A stretch of DNA of 64,000 bases from an uncultured Ruminococcus sp. (GCA_934463425.1 CAKSJP010000008.1:1-64000); one strand, 5' to 3'; counted from the first letter of the stretch, positions 41,392 to 51,029 are shown. The notes: a model not told the origin generated them from the letters alone. Translations and numbers: made by a program.

Positions 41392-42228
41392 TCAGTTTTT
41401 TGCAGGATTTGCCGAATCTGCGAAGTCCGCCCAGGTGCCGATCTCCACAGTTTCAATGCGGATGTCCTCCTCCGGCGGTGTATAACCGCCCTCGCTGGAG
41501 GCTGCCTTTGCTGCTGCATGGGTGATCGCATCGATGGTATCGAAGCTCTCATCCCCGTATGCCTGGGCAAAGACGGTCATCTGCTGAGAATAGTTCGGTA
41601 CGCCGCCCTGCTCCAGAAATGCCTGATTGATCTTTTCGGCGTTTTCTGAAACCGTTTCCAGTTCCTGCTTGGCGGATTCATCAAAGGTAATGGAATCACA
41701 GACCACAAAGCGTGTCCCGCAATAGGTGGTCATCTTACCGCTCAGCCTGTCCCAGAAGCTGCCCTCCTGCGAAGTGGTGGGCACACAGAATGCACCGCGA
41801 AGCGGCCACAAGTCGCCGCTGATCTCCCGCTCTACCTTTTCATAGGTATCGTCTGCGCCGTCCGCCAGAGAGCCATCCGGGTTCGGGCTTCCTGCCTCGA
41901 AGTACACGCCGTCCTCTACGGAGAACACATAGGTATCATTATAATAACCGGACTCCGCCAGTTCTGTGAACTGCTTCACATAGTTGGGTGCCTGCTCCGG
42001 GAACAGCTCTGCAGTGATGATTCCGGCAGAAGTGGTGATCTTCATGGCAGGCGCATCGTCCTTCGGCTCATCCAGCTGAATCAGGTTCACCTGGCTCATA
42101 TCCACAAAGGTCTTGCGCTCCTGTTCCATATAAGTGCAGCAGGAAAATACGCCAACGCAAAGCAGCGTTGTCACGACCATCAGGATAAAAATTCTTGTAA
42201 TTGCTTTTTTATGCTGTTTCAGTGCCAT
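41392..42228 (-). CDS. Membrane-anchored cyclophilin-type peptidyl-prolyl isomerase
   Basis: Extracytoplasmic foldase of 278 residues. A signal sequence ends in VFSCC, probably a lipobox (Cys near 30). The cyclophilin domain (about 60-235) begins with MKITTSAGIITAELFPEQAPNYVKQFTELAESGYYND; several loop residues of classical cyclophilins are changed (for example the FSVEDGVYFEAG strand), so activity is uncertain. Last gene of the cysE-HAD-cysS run, 30 bp after cysS. Confidence 0.82.
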   Translation of the reverse strand: MALKQHKKAITRIFILMVVTTLLCVGVFSCCTYMEQERKTFVDMSQVNLIQLDEPKDDAPAMKITTSAGIITAELFPEQAPNYVKQFTELAESGYYNDTYVFSVEDGVYFEAGSPNPDGSLADGADDTYEKVEREISGDLWPLRGAFCVPTTSQEGSFWDRLSGKMTTYCGTRFVVCDSITFDESAKQELETVSENAEKINQAFLEQGGVPNYSQQMTVFAQAYGDESFDTIDAITHAAAKAASSEGGYTPPEEDIRIETVEIGTWADFADSANPAKN

Positions 42229-42258
42229 AGTTATCCTTTCGGGGAAATATCAAAGCTC

Positions 42259-43656
42259 TCAGAGCTTTGTGATCTCTGTGCCCTGCCGTGTTTCCCGGAC
42301 AGCATAGCCCAGTGCTGCGATAGCATCCCGGAGCCGGTCTGCCTCAGCGAAATCCTTTGCCTTTCTGGCAGCCTTGCGCTGTTCCACCAGTTCGGTGACC
42401 TCAGCCGGAATCTCGTCCGCCTTCTTCCGGTTATACAGCAGACCCATCACGCCGGTCAGCTCATCGAACAACTTTGCACCGGCTTCCAGCTGCTCCTTGG
42501 AGGTGGATGTGTCTGCACTCATGCGGTTCAGGTCGCGCACCAGTTCAAAGATGGCGGTCATGCCGTCTGCGGTGTTGAGGTCATCGTCCATAGCGGTAAT
42601 GAACTGTTCCTTGCGCTTCCGGAAGATCTCTTCTGCCTCCGGTGCGATGCTGCCGGACTTTGCCGCAGCGATGGCACGATCCAGGGTATCCCGGCAGACA
42701 TACAGCCGCTCCAGAGATGCCTTGCAGGCATCCAGCAGTTCCTTGCAGTAGTTGATGGGGCTGCGGTAATGCGCCTGCACCATCATATAGCGGATCACTT
42801 CATAGCCGTACTGCTCTGCCACTTCCCGAACAGTAAAGAAGTTGCCCAGGGATTTGGACATCTTCTTGTTGTCGATGTTGATATAGCCGTTGTGCATCCA
42901 GTAGTGCGCAAAGGGCTTGCCGTTTGCGGCTTCGCTCTGTGCGATCTCGTTTTCGTGGTGAGGAAAGATCAGATCCTGACCGCCGCAGTGGAGATCAAAG
43001 GTCTCGCCCAGATAGTGACAGGACATGGCGGAGCATTCAATATGCCAGCCCGGTCTGCCCTTGCCCCAGGGAGAATCCCAGTAGGGTTCACCCGGCTTTG
43101 CTGCCTTCCAGACTGCGAAGTCCAGCGGTTCTTCCTTGCCGTCGTTGATATCGATTCTTGCGCCTGCCTGCAGTTCCTCAATGGGCTGGCCAGACAGCTT
43201 GCCGTATCCCGGGAAAGAAGAAGTCCGGAAGTAAACGTCGCCGTTGGCAGCAGCATAGGCGTGGCCGGAATCCACCAGCTTTTTCACAATATCGATGATG
43301 AGATCCATGCAGTTGGTGACAGTGGGATGCACATCGGCATCCATGACGTTCAGTCCGTGTGCATCGGTCTTATACTCCGCGATATAGCGCTTTGCGATCT
43401 CTGCGGCAGTTGTACCCTCTTCATTTGCCTTTTTGATGATCTTGTCATCTACGTCCGTAAAGTTCTGCACATAGGTAACAGTATAACCGCGGTATTTCAG
43501 ATACCGGCGCAGCACATCAAATGCACAGATAGGGCGGGCATTTCCGATGTGGATATAGTTGTACACGGTAGGACCGCAGGCATAGATGCCCATATGTCCG
43601 GCCTCCATGGGGACGAGTTCTTCTTTTTTTCGTGTCAGCGTATTATAGATCTGCAT
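42259..43656 (-). CDS. cysS: Cysteinyl-tRNA synthetase
   Basis: Class I aminoacyl-tRNA synthetase charging tRNA-Cys. 465 residues with the zinc Cys and HIGH motif in YACGPTVYNYIHIGNARP, further zinc ligands in WHIECSAMSCHYLG and FPHHENE, and KMSKSLGN. Normal length. It belongs to the cysE-HAD-cysS operon whose leader is a cysteine T-box, a sensible pairing of cysteine synthesis and charging. Confidence 0.97.
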   Translation of the reverse strand: MQIYNTLTRKKEELVPMEAGHMGIYACGPTVYNYIHIGNARPICAFDVLRRYLKYRGYTVTYVQNFTDVDDKIIKKANEEGTTAAEIAKRYIAEYKTDAHGLNVMDADVHPTVTNCMDLIIDIVKKLVDSGHAYAAANGDVYFRTSSFPGYGKLSGQPIEELQAGARIDINDGKEEPLDFAVWKAAKPGEPYWDSPWGKGRPGWHIECSAMSCHYLGETFDLHCGGQDLIFPHHENEIAQSEAANGKPFAHYWMHNGYINIDNKKMSKSLGNFFTVREVAEQYGYEVIRYMMVQAHYRSPINYCKELLDACKASLERLYVCRDTLDRAIAAAKSGSIAPEAEEIFRKRKEQFITAMDDDLNTADGMTAIFELVRDLNRMSADTSTSKEQLEAGAKLFDELTGVMGLLYNRKKADEIPAEVTELVEQRKAARKAKDFAEADRLRDAIAALGYAVRETRQGTEITKL

Positions 43657-43682
43657 GACGATCGACTCCTTTTATGGATTTT

Positions 43683-43709
43683 CGGCAGAACAGTCTCTGC
43701 CGTTTTTTT
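43683..43709 (+). terminator. Plus-strand terminator-shaped hairpin between HAD gene and cysS
   Basis: CGGCAG and CTGCCG with an 8-nt loop, then seven T on the plus strand. No plus-strand gene feeds it; on the coding (minus) strand it is a hairpin without U-tract. It may stop antisense RNA or protect an mRNA end. Confidence 0.55.
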
Positions 43710-44352
43710 ATTGAAATAAAAATTGCTGAAATTCTGCCATCGACGGAAAAATTTGTTCCGTCAGCCGTTCGATCTCCGGGGTCGGCGGCAGAAGATCGGG
43801 GATCATCACCGGGCGCATCCCGGCAGCAGCGGCAGCGCGGATGCCATTGTAGGAATCCTCCACCGCATAGGTCTCTGCCGGGTCAGCGCCCAGGGCGCGG
43901 CATGCCGTGAGATAGATCTCCGGGTCGGGCTTGCTGCGGCGCACCATATCGCCGCCAATGATCTCATGGAACATCTGCTCCAAGCCGAAATGCTGCATCT
44001 CCTCCCGGACGACTGCTGTCCTGGTGGAAGAGGCGATGGCGGTTTTCCAGCCGTGCTGCCGCAGGGCATCCAGAATTTCCCGGACGCCGGGCTTTAGCGC
44101 CAGTTTGCCTTCCCCGACATTTTCCCAGTATCTCGCAGACATCTCCGCTTTGTATGTGTCATAGGGAAAGTCTGCGCCGTATTTTTCCAGAAACAGCTGC
44201 CGGGACTTTTCGGCGTTTGTGCCGAGACAGCGGAGACAGACCTCCCGGACATCCGGAATACCGTGGATCTCTGCAGTCTGTTCCCAGCTGTGCAGCACCA
44301 GCGCTTCAGAATCGAACAGCACGCCGTCCATATCGAATACCACACACTGCAT
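43708..44352 (-). CDS. HAD hydrolase, beta-phosphoglucomutase-like subfamily
   Basis: Phosphatase/phosphomutase-fold enzyme of 214 residues. Motif I FDMDGVLFDSE carries the nucleophile Asp, motif II is IASST, the Lys of motif III is in KPDPEIYL, and motif IV is AVEDSYNG. The helical cap lies between about 16 and 80. Substrate not deducible. It sits between cysE and cysS, 15 bp after cysE, hence in the cysteine T-box operon, which is an unusual place for it. Confidence 0.9.
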   Translation of the reverse strand: MQCVVFDMDGVLFDSEALVLHSWEQTAEIHGIPDVREVCLRCLGTNAEKSRQLFLEKYGADFPYDTYKAEMSARYWENVGEGKLALKPGVREILDALRQHGWKTAIASSTRTAVVREEMQHFGLEQMFHEIIGGDMVRRSKPDPEIYLTACRALGADPAETYAVEDSYNGIRAAAAAGMRPVMIPDLLPPTPEIERLTEQIFPSMAEFQQFLFQ

Positions 44353-44367
44353 GGCTGTATCCTCCGA

Positions 44368-45039
44368 TCAATCTTTGCTTTCCTGCTTTTCCTTTTTCTC
44401 CTGGTTTTCCAGCTTAGACATCTCCGTCCGCAGACAGGTCACTGCGGATTTCAGCATGGTGATGTCCTCCATGGTCAGATCCGGGATGTGAATCTGATCC
44501 AGATCCTGCTGCTGCACCTTCTGGCCTGCCATCCGGGCGATTCGCGCCGGAACGCCTACGGCGGTGCAGTTGTCGGGAATGTCCTTCAGCACCACCGCAT
44601 TGGCAGCGACCTTGACGTTGTTCCCGATGTTGATGGGGCCGAGCACCTTTGCGCCGGCACCCACCATGACGTTGTCCCCCAGCGTAGGATGCCGCTTGCC
44701 TTTGTCCTTGCCGGTACCGCCCAGAGTCACGCCCTGGTACAGCAGGCAGTTGTCACCGATAATGGTGGTCTCGCCGATCACCACACCCATGCCGTGGTCG
44801 ATGAACAGGCCCTTTCCGATCTGCGCACCGGGATGGATCTCGATGCCGGTCTTGTGTCTTGCGCGCTGAGATATGATGCGCGCAATGGTGTAGAATTTGT
44901 GCTGATAGAACCAGTGGGCACGCCGATAGCTGCGCACTGCTTTCAGCCCGGAGTAGGTCAGCAGAATTTCAAAGCTGCTGCGCGCCGCCGGGTCTTTTTC
45001 CTTGACGATGGCGATATCTTCCCGAAGCTGTCGAAACAT
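44368..45039 (-). CDS. cysE: Serine O-acetyltransferase
   Basis: Commits serine to cysteine synthesis by making O-acetylserine. 223 residues: N-terminal helical part (about 1-65), then left-handed hexapeptide repeats (about 65-175) with [17 protein letters not shown] containing the catalytic Asp-His and a [16 protein letters not shown] coil. First gene after the Cys T-box leader. The serC-serA pair elsewhere in the window supplies its substrate. Confidence 0.96.
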   Translation of the reverse strand: MFRQLREDIAIVKEKDPAARSSFEILLTYSGLKAVRSYRRAHWFYQHKFYTIARIISQRARHKTGIEIHPGAQIGKGLFIDHGMGVVIGETTIIGDNCLLYQGVTLGGTGKDKGKRHPTLGDNVMVGAGAKVLGPINIGNNVKVAANAVVLKDIPDNCTAVGVPARIARMAGQKVQQQDLDQIHIPDLTMEDITMLKSAVTCLRTEMSKLENQEKKEKQESKD

Positions 45040-45082
45040 ATTCCAATGTCACCTCCCAAAATCGTCCATGCACCTGCCTGCA

Positions 45083-45395
45083 ATAAAAAAACGCCTCTGC
45101 AAGTGCTTTTTGCAATACACTTCCAGAGGCGGAAAAATTCTTCCACGGTTCCACTCTGATTTCTCACTCAACAGAGCATGCTCCCCGAGCTGCTCTTTTG
45201 CCGATAACGGGGCACACCGGACACGGATACTCCGGTACTGCCGCACCTTTCCCCATGCCAACGGGGAATGCGGAGAGACACCGATTCCCGTCGCAGTTGC
45301 ACTTCGTCCCGGCGCAGGGCATTGTTCCACCAACCCAATGCTCTCTGTGTGCGCTGCCGCCGGAATTACTCTCACTGCTGCGTTGTTATATCACT
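45083..45395 (-). ncRNA. T-box riboswitch, cysteine specific, upstream of cysE
   Basis: The minus-strand leader has the T-box parts in order: a stem I with GAGAGUAA, a specifier segment GAAGUGCAAC with UGC (Cys) at 45301-45299, the T-box sequence AGAGUGGAACCGUGG (45157-45143), then an intrinsic terminator with stem CGCCUCUG/CAGAGGCG and seven U (about 45131-45083). Uncharged tRNA-Cys would favour the antiterminator and switch on cysE and the genes after it. Confidence 0.92.
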
Positions 45396-45398
45396 ACT

Positions 45399-45427
45399 AT
45401 TATATGCGATTTCCGCGGTTTTGTCAA
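45399..45427 (-). promoter_or_regulatory. Promoter of the cysteine T-box operon
   Basis: Minus strand TTGACA (45422-45427), 17 bp, TATAAT (45399-45404). Confidence 0.9.
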
Positions 45428-45453
45428 TGGATTTTTTGAAAACACCACAGCCG

Positions 45454-46743
45454 TCACTGGGGCGGCATCACAGGCGGCACAGCACCGGAGACTGTCTTTT
45501 CTGCGGCATCGTTCCGCCACGCCATCAGTGCAATGGCAGCAGCACCCGGCAGCACGATCATCAGTGTGACTGAGATGAAGTTCAGCGGAATCCAGCCCAG
45601 AGCATAGTCTCCGCCGAATGTGGAAAAGCTGTTGACCGCGAAATGCATTATCATAGGAAAGACAACGGACTTATAGCGATGTGCCACCCAGCCCAGCACC
45701 AGTCCGCCGAAAAAGGCATATACGCCCTGCACCCAGTTCATATGCGCCACGCCGAACAAAAACGCCTGCAGCAGATTTGCCGCCCAGAATCGTCTGAACG
45801 CCTTTTCCGCGTATTTCATAGTCAGACCCCGGAAGATCAGTTCTTCACCAATGGGCGCCAATAAAACAGTAGCGAAGATCACCATGTAATTTGTACCGAT
45901 GCCGGACTGTTCCATCATGGCATAGGTCTCTTCCACCATGTCCGGGAACAGCAGAGCCTCCAGCCCGGAAGTACCGCTGCTGAATACACTCATCAGGATA
46001 CCCAGGACAAACGCCATTATAATCGGCTCCGGCTTCAGCTTTCGTGTCGTCTCCCGCAGCGCCGGCCGCGGCTTCTGAAAGCTCAGACGATACCAGAAGG
46101 CAAAGCCCACCGCTGCCAGCAAATGCGTCATTGCCGTAGCAGCAGGGATGCTGCTGTAAACAAGATTTTCGCAATTCCGCATAACTTCCCCTACATTTCC
46201 GCCTGTACGAAAAATCGCTGCAAAAATCTCTACAAAAATCATCATAAAAGATGCCAGGAATTGCAGCGCAAAAAAGCAGAGCAGCGGTAAGAGTGAGACA
46301 AAAAAGCTTGCCACACGTCCCATTTCCTTTTTGGGCTGCTGCGGATAGCCATAGCCGTTCTGCAGCGGCTGTGGGTAAGGCTGCTGCGGATAGCCATAGC
46401 CGTTCTGCGGCGGCTGTGGGTATGGCTGCTGCGGATAGCCATAGCCGTTCTGCGGCTGCTGTGGGTATGGCTGCTGCGGATAACCGTAGCCGTTCTGCGG
46501 CTGTTGTGGGTAGAGCTGCTGCGGATAACCGTAGCCGTTCTGCGGCTGCTGTGGGTAGGGCTGCCGCGGATAACCGTAACCGTTCTGCGGCTGCTGTGGA
46601 TAAGGCTGCTGCGGATAGCCGTAACCATTCTGCGGCTGTTGTGGGTAGAGCTGCTGCGGATAACCGTAGCCGTTCTGCGGCTGCTGTGGGTATGGCTGCT
46701 GCGGAGTTGGGTTGGGGGATTGCTGCGGATTCTGCTGTTCCAT
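45454..46743 (-). CDS. CPBP intramembrane protease with an N-terminal PQ/GY repeat tail
   Basis: Protein of 429 residues. Residues 16-135 are eight tandem 15-residue units ([15 protein letters not shown] and variants), a disordered Pro/Gln/Gly/Tyr tail. The membrane part (about 145-425) has about eight helices with the CPBP signature [16 protein letters not shown] and then [11 protein letters not shown] and MIMHFAVNS, so the catalytic Glu pair and His are intact, unlike the protein at 30657. AAAGGA lies before the ATG. Single-gene unit; substrate unknown. Confidence 0.88.
   Translation of the reverse strand: MEQQNPQQSPNPTPQQPYPQQPQNGYGYPQQLYPQQPQNGYGYPQQPYPQQPQNGYGYPRQPYPQQPQNGYGYPQQLYPQQPQNGYGYPQQPYPQQPQNGYGYPQQPYPQPPQNGYGYPQQPYPQPLQNGYGYPQQPKKEMGRVASFFVSLLPLLCFFALQFLASFMMIFVEIFAAIFRTGGNVGEVMRNCENLVYSSIPAATAMTHLLAAVGFAFWYRLSFQKPRPALRETTRKLKPEPIIMAFVLGILMSVFSSGTSGLEALLFPDMVEETYAMMEQSGIGTNYMVIFATVLLAPIGEELIFRGLTMKYAEKAFRRFWAANLLQAFLFGVAHMNWVQGVYAFFGGLVLGWVAHRYKSVVFPMIMHFAVNSFSTFGGDYALGWIPLNFISVTLMIVLPGAAAIALMAWRNDAAEKTVSGAVPPVMPPQ
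46339..46698 (-). repeat. Eight tandem 45-bp repeats inside the CPBP gene
   Basis: 360 bp encode eight copies of a 15-residue Pro/Gln/Tyr/Gly unit, differing at a few positions (Leu or Pro after the first Gln; Arg in one copy). Nearly identical DNA units suggest recent expansion and likely copy-number variation. Confidence 0.93.
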
Positions 46744-46789
46744 AATAATTCCTTTCTAAGATGTCTATTGTGTATATTTTCTATATCGT

Positions 46790-46818
46790 ATTGTAGCATA
46801 TTCCAAAGCATTCGTCAA
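46790..46818 (-). promoter_or_regulatory. Promoter of the repeat-bearing CPBP gene
   Basis: Minus strand TTGACG (46813-46818), 17 bp, TACAAT (46790-46795). The spacer shares TGCTTTGGAATATG with the GntR operon promoter. Confidence 0.75.
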
Positions 46819-46842
46819 GACGGTGCACACGGTTTCCCACGC

Positions 46843-46876
46843 AAAAAAGCCGGACTGCTTTCCGCAATCCGGCTCT
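46843..46876 (-). terminator. Terminator of the ABC exporter operon
   Basis: Minus strand AGCCGGA pairs with TCCGGCT, followed by six T. Confidence 0.85.
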
Positions 46877-46915
46877 TCCTGGATATCTGCTGTATGCATA
46901 TGGGAATGCCAGTTC

Positions 46916-48832
46916 TTATACCGATGCATTTTGCTGCATGCCGGTGTACAACAGGTAGTATCTTCCCTTTTCTGCCATCAGCTTTTCGTGGCTGCCGCGC
47001 TCGATGATGCGCCCATGATCCAGCACCATGATCACATCAGAATTCTGGATGGTGGAGAGGCGGTGGGCAATGACAAATACCGTTCTGCCATGCATCAGCG
47101 CATCCATGCCTGCCTGGACGATACGCTCTGTCCGGGTGTCGATGGATGAGGTCGCCTCGTCCAGGATCATGACCGGCGGATCTGCCACTGCGGCTCTGGC
47201 AATGGAGAGCAGCTGGCGCTGTCCCTGAGACAGTCCGGAGCCATCCCCGGACAAAACCGTATTATAGCCGTCCGGCAGCAGCATGATAAAGTGGTGCGCG
47301 TTGGCGCGTTTTGCCGCCGCGATGCATTCCTCATCAGTGGCATCCAGTCTGCCGTAGCGGATGTTGTCCATGACCGTTCCGGTAAACAGGTTGACATCCT
47401 GCAAAACGATGCCCAGGGAACGCCGCAGATCAGGCTTTTTGATCTTGTTGATGTTGATGCCGTCATAGCGGATCTTGCCGTCTGCCAGGTCATAGAACCG
47501 GTTGATCAGGTTGGTAATGGTGGTCTTTCCGGCACCAGTCGCGCCCACAAATGCCACCTTTTCGCCGGGCTTTGCGTACAGGCTCACATCATGCAGCACG
47601 ATCTTCTCCGGCACATAGCCGAAGTCCACATCAAAGAACTGCACATCGCCCTCCATCCGGGTATAGGTGACTGTGCCGTCTCCGTGAGGATGCTTCCACG
47701 CCCACACACCGGTACGGTGGTCGGTCTCCGTGAGAACGCCGTCCTTTTCTTCGGCATTGACCAGTGTCACATACCCCTCGTCGGTCTCCGGTTCTTCGTC
47801 CAGCAGATCGAAAATACGGCCTGCGCCGGCAAGTGCCATAACGATGGCGCTCGCCTGCTGGGAGATCTGGCTGATGGGCATGGTAAAGCTGCGGCTCAGC
47901 TGCAAAAAGGCTGCAATTGCACCCAGTGTCAGACCGCCTACACCGCGAAACGCCAGTGCGCCGCCCAGCATAGCCAGCAGCACATACTGCACATAACCCA
48001 GGTTATTCATAATCGGCATCAGAATGTTGGCGAAGCTGTTCGCCCAGGCAGCATTCCGGAACAATTCCTCGTTGTGCTTGTCGAAGCCCTCTTTGGTCTC
48101 CTCCTCGTGACAGAACACCTTAATGACCTTCTGTCCGTGGATCATCTCTTCGATATAGCCGTTTACCGCACCGATGGACTGCTGCTGCTTGACGAAAAAC
48201 GCACCGCTCTTGCCGCCCACGAACTTGGTAATCAGCATCATCACTGCCACAAACGCCAGCACAAACAGCGTCAGCCAGATACTCAGCCGTACCATTGCCA
48301 CAAATACCGCAATGACAGTGACAATGGAGGAAAAGATCTGGGGCACGCTCTGCGCCAGCATTTGCCGGAGCGTATCGGTATCATTGGTGTACAGACTCAT
48401 GATATCACCGCTGGCGTGGGTGTCGAAAAAGCGGATGGGCAGCGTCTGCATGTGAGAGAACATCTCGTCCCGGATGGTTTTCAGGATACCCTGCGCCACA
48501 ACTACCATAAGGCGGTTATAGAACAGTGTTCCCAGAATCCCGGCAGCATAGAGCACGCCCAGCTTTATCAGCGCCCCGGCAAGTCCGGAAAAGTCCCGGC
48601 TGCCGCTCAGCAGCATGGGAGAAATATAGTCATCGATCAGCGTTTGCAGAAACGTAGAGCCTGCAACACCGGCAACTGCGCTGATCAAAATACAGACAAA
48701 CACCAGGATCAGCTGAAGCCAATATCTTTTCATATAGGACAGCAGGCGCATAAAGCTCTTTCCTGCGCCCTTTGCCGCACCGGGCACCATAACGCCCCGC
48801 GGCGGCGGTCCTCCCTGTGGTTTCTGACTCAT
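46916..48832 (-). CDS. ABC exporter half-transporter, catalytically intact subunit
   Basis: Type IV ABC exporter subunit of 638 residues: Gly/Pro-rich start, six-helix membrane domain (about 30-340) and ATPase domain (about 390-630). Walker A GATGAGKTT, signature LSQGQRQ, Walker B VMILDEATSS with the catalytic Glu, and H-loop AHRLS are all present. An insert of about 40 residues before the ATPase (ETDHRTGVWAWKHPHGDG) is unusual. It overlaps the partner gene by 4 bp. Expected to form a heterodimeric multidrug or lipid exporter with it. Confidence 0.93.
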   Translation of the reverse strand: MSQKPQGGPPPRGVMVPGAAKGAGKSFMRLLSYMKRYWLQLILVFVCILISAVAGVAGSTFLQTLIDDYISPMLLSGSRDFSGLAGALIKLGVLYAAGILGTLFYNRLMVVVAQGILKTIRDEMFSHMQTLPIRFFDTHASGDIMSLYTNDTDTLRQMLAQSVPQIFSSIVTVIAVFVAMVRLSIWLTLFVLAFVAVMMLITKFVGGKSGAFFVKQQQSIGAVNGYIEEMIHGQKVIKVFCHEEETKEGFDKHNEELFRNAAWANSFANILMPIMNNLGYVQYVLLAMLGGALAFRGVGGLTLGAIAAFLQLSRSFTMPISQISQQASAIVMALAGAGRIFDLLDEEPETDEGYVTLVNAEEKDGVLTETDHRTGVWAWKHPHGDGTVTYTRMEGDVQFFDVDFGYVPEKIVLHDVSLYAKPGEKVAFVGATGAGKTTITNLINRFYDLADGKIRYDGININKIKKPDLRRSLGIVLQDVNLFTGTVMDNIRYGRLDATDEECIAAAKRANAHHFIMLLPDGYNTVLSGDGSGLSQGQRQLLSIARAAVADPPVMILDEATSSIDTRTERIVQAGMDALMHGRTVFVIAHRLSTIQNSDVIMVLDHGRIIERGSHEKLMAEKGRYYLLYTGMQQNASV

Positions 48833-50562
48833 TGCGGAACACTTCCTTTCTGTTGAGACTCATAAACTTCCCGATAGATGGCATTGTTTTGCAGCAGCTC
48901 CTCGTGTGTGCCGATGCCGGACACCCTGCCCTCATCGAGAACCAGAATGCGGTCTGCATCCATCAGCGAGGACACACGCTGCGCAATGATGATCTTGGTG
49001 GTGTCCGGGATCTCGTCCCGGAGCGCCTGCCGGATGCAGGCATCGGTATGGGTGTCCACCGCACTGGTGGAGTCGTCCAGAATCAGGATCTTCGGCTTTT
49101 TCAGCAGCGCCCGTGCAATGCAAAGCCGCTGCTTCTGACCGCCGGATACATTGGCGCCGCCCTGCTCGATATAGGTGTCATAACCGTCCGGGAAGGTCTG
49201 GATGAACTCGTCTGCATGCGCCAGGCGGCAGACACGCTGCATTTCTTCGTCGGTAGCATCAGGATTGCCCCAGCGGAGATTCTCCTTGATCGTGCCGGAA
49301 AACAGCACATTCTTCTGGAGCACCATGGCGACCTCCTCCCGGAGCGTCTCCACGTCATACTGCCGCACATCCACGCCGCCTACCTGCACTGTGCCGATGG
49401 TGGCATCATACAGCCGGGGGATCAGCTGTACCAGAGAGCTTTTGGCGCTGCCTGTGCCACCCAGAATGCCCAGTGTCATACCTGCCGGAATGTGCAGATC
49501 CACATCTTCCAGACAGCATTTGTCCTCACGCTTGCTGTAGCTGAAGCTGACATGGTCAAAATCGATGCTGCCGTCCGGCACTTCAGTAACAGCATCCGCC
49601 GGGCTGACGATATCGCTCTCTTCGTCCAGGATCTCCACGATACGTTCGCAGGAAGCACGGGACATGGTAATCATAACGAACACCATAGACAGCATCATCA
49701 GGCTGGACAAAATCTGGATGGCATAGGTCATCAGACTCATAAGCTGACCAGTAGTCAGTGTCCGGCTCACGATCATTCTTGCGCCGAACCAGGACACCAG
49801 AATCAGACAGGCATACATGCAGAACTGCATCAGCAGCATATTGAACGCCAGCCGCTTTTCTGCCTTAGAAAAGTCCTGATAGATATTCTCCGAGATATTC
49901 GAGAACTTCTGGATCTCGTGCTCCTCCCGGACAAAGGATTTCACCACGCGGATGCCGTGAAGGTTCTCCTGGGTCACGTTATTCAGCTTATCATATGTCT
50001 TGAACACCCGTTCAAAAATGGGGTGCACCCGTGTCATAATGAAATACAGTCCCACGCCCAGTACCGGAATCGCTGCCAGGTAGATCAGCGACAGCCTTGT
50101 ACTCAGACGGAACGCCATGACCATGGAAAAAATCAGCATCACCGGTGAGCGCAGTGCCACACGAATTACCATCTGATAGGCATTCTGCACGTTGGTCACG
50201 TCTGTAGTCAGGCGCGTTACGATACTGGCAGCAGAAAACTTATCAATATTGGAAAAGGAATAGGTCTGCACATGGTGGAACATATCATGCCGCAGATTCC
50301 GGGCAAAGCCGGCAGAGGCAAACGCCGCAAAATGCCCGGCAAGTGTGCCGAAAATCAGAGAGAGCACACAGCACACCAACAGGATCCAGCCATAGTGCAT
50401 CACCGCATCCATGCCGCCTGCGCCGTCGATACCCTCATCGATCAGCTTTGCCATCAGCAGCGGGATCACCACTTCCATGACAACCTCCAGCACCACGAAC
50501 AGCGGAGACAGCAGAGAAAACAGCTTAAATTCCCGTATGGATTTCATCAGTTTTGCGATCAT
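48829..50562 (-). CDS. ABC exporter half-transporter, degenerate-site subunit
   Basis: Partner of 577 residues: six membrane helices (about 15-310) and an ATPase domain (about 340-575). Walker A reads GGTGSAKSS with Ala for the usual Gly, and Walker B reads ILILDDSTSAVD, with Asp for the catalytic Glu; the H-loop reads IIIAQRVS with Gln for His. The signature VSGGQKQR is intact. These changes are those of the non-hydrolysing site of heterodimeric exporters such as BmrCD or TM287/288. It overlaps genes on both sides by 4 bp. Confidence 0.93.
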   Translation of the reverse strand: MIAKLMKSIREFKLFSLLSPLFVVLEVVMEVVIPLLMAKLIDEGIDGAGGMDAVMHYGWILLVCCVLSLIFGTLAGHFAAFASAGFARNLRHDMFHHVQTYSFSNIDKFSAASIVTRLTTDVTNVQNAYQMVIRVALRSPVMLIFSMVMAFRLSTRLSLIYLAAIPVLGVGLYFIMTRVHPIFERVFKTYDKLNNVTQENLHGIRVVKSFVREEHEIQKFSNISENIYQDFSKAEKRLAFNMLLMQFCMYACLILVSWFGARMIVSRTLTTGQLMSLMTYAIQILSSLMMLSMVFVMITMSRASCERIVEILDEESDIVSPADAVTEVPDGSIDFDHVSFSYSKREDKCCLEDVDLHIPAGMTLGILGGTGSAKSSLVQLIPRLYDATIGTVQVGGVDVRQYDVETLREEVAMVLQKNVLFSGTIKENLRWGNPDATDEEMQRVCRLAHADEFIQTFPDGYDTYIEQGGANVSGGQKQRLCIARALLKKPKILILDDSTSAVDTHTDACIRQALRDEIPDTTKIIIAQRVSSLMDADRILVLDEGRVSGIGTHEELLQNNAIYREVYESQQKGSVPQ

Positions 50563-51029
50563 TCGCCGCGACCTCCTTTACAAGTCCATTTTTGCAAAAC
50601 ATCATCTCCCAGATTCTTCCGCATTTGCTTGGCGACCCGGAGAAATGCCTCCTGATCCTCCTCCGAGATGCCGCGCGCCAGCATTTCTTCAAAGCCAGCA
50701 ATGTCCGACTCGATCTGACAATGCAGATCTTTTGCCTTTTGCGTCAGCACAATGCGTTTGAGCCGCGCATCCTGCGCCACGCTTTCCCGCTGGATCAGCC
50801 CGTTTTTCTCCATCAGCTGCAAAGTCACCGTCACTGTGGAACGGCTAATGGAAAACGCCTTTTCGATATCCCGCTGAAACACATCCCGTTCCTGATTCTC
50901 ATACAGATACCGGATGAGATAGCCGTGCATGCCCGTCAGACGGTCTGCGTCCTGGTGCGCCGCAGAATAGCCGCGCTGCCGTGCCATCAGCTTTTCCAGC
51001 CGGTGAATTTCCAATCCCAAATGCCGCAT
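50559..51029 (-). CDS. MarR family regulator
   Basis: Winged-helix regulator of 156 residues. The recognition region FQRDIEKAFSISRSTVTVTLQLMEKNGLIQRESVAQDARLKRIVLT (about 53-97) is typical MarR with the wing RESVAQDARLKR. First gene of the MarR-ABC-ABC operon, sharing a 4-bp overlap with the transporter, so probably the repressor of the exporter, acting at the perfect dyad 51081-51104. Confidence 0.94.
   Translation of the reverse strand: MRHLGLEIHRLEKLMARQRGYSAAHQDADRLTGMHGYLIRYLYENQERDVFQRDIEKAFSISRSTVTVTLQLMEKNGLIQRESVAQDARLKRIVLTQKAKDLHCQIESDIAGFEEMLARGISEEDQEAFLRVAKQMRKNLGDDVLQKWTCKGGRGE

Noticed and set aside
46339..46698. CRISPR array
   Set aside because: The repeats are contiguous 45-bp coding units without spacers.
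46251..46745. Plus-strand frame with Ala/Asp/Ser/Arg tandem repeats
   Set aside because: It is the antisense reading of the PQ/GY repeats of the CPBP gene; no independent signal.
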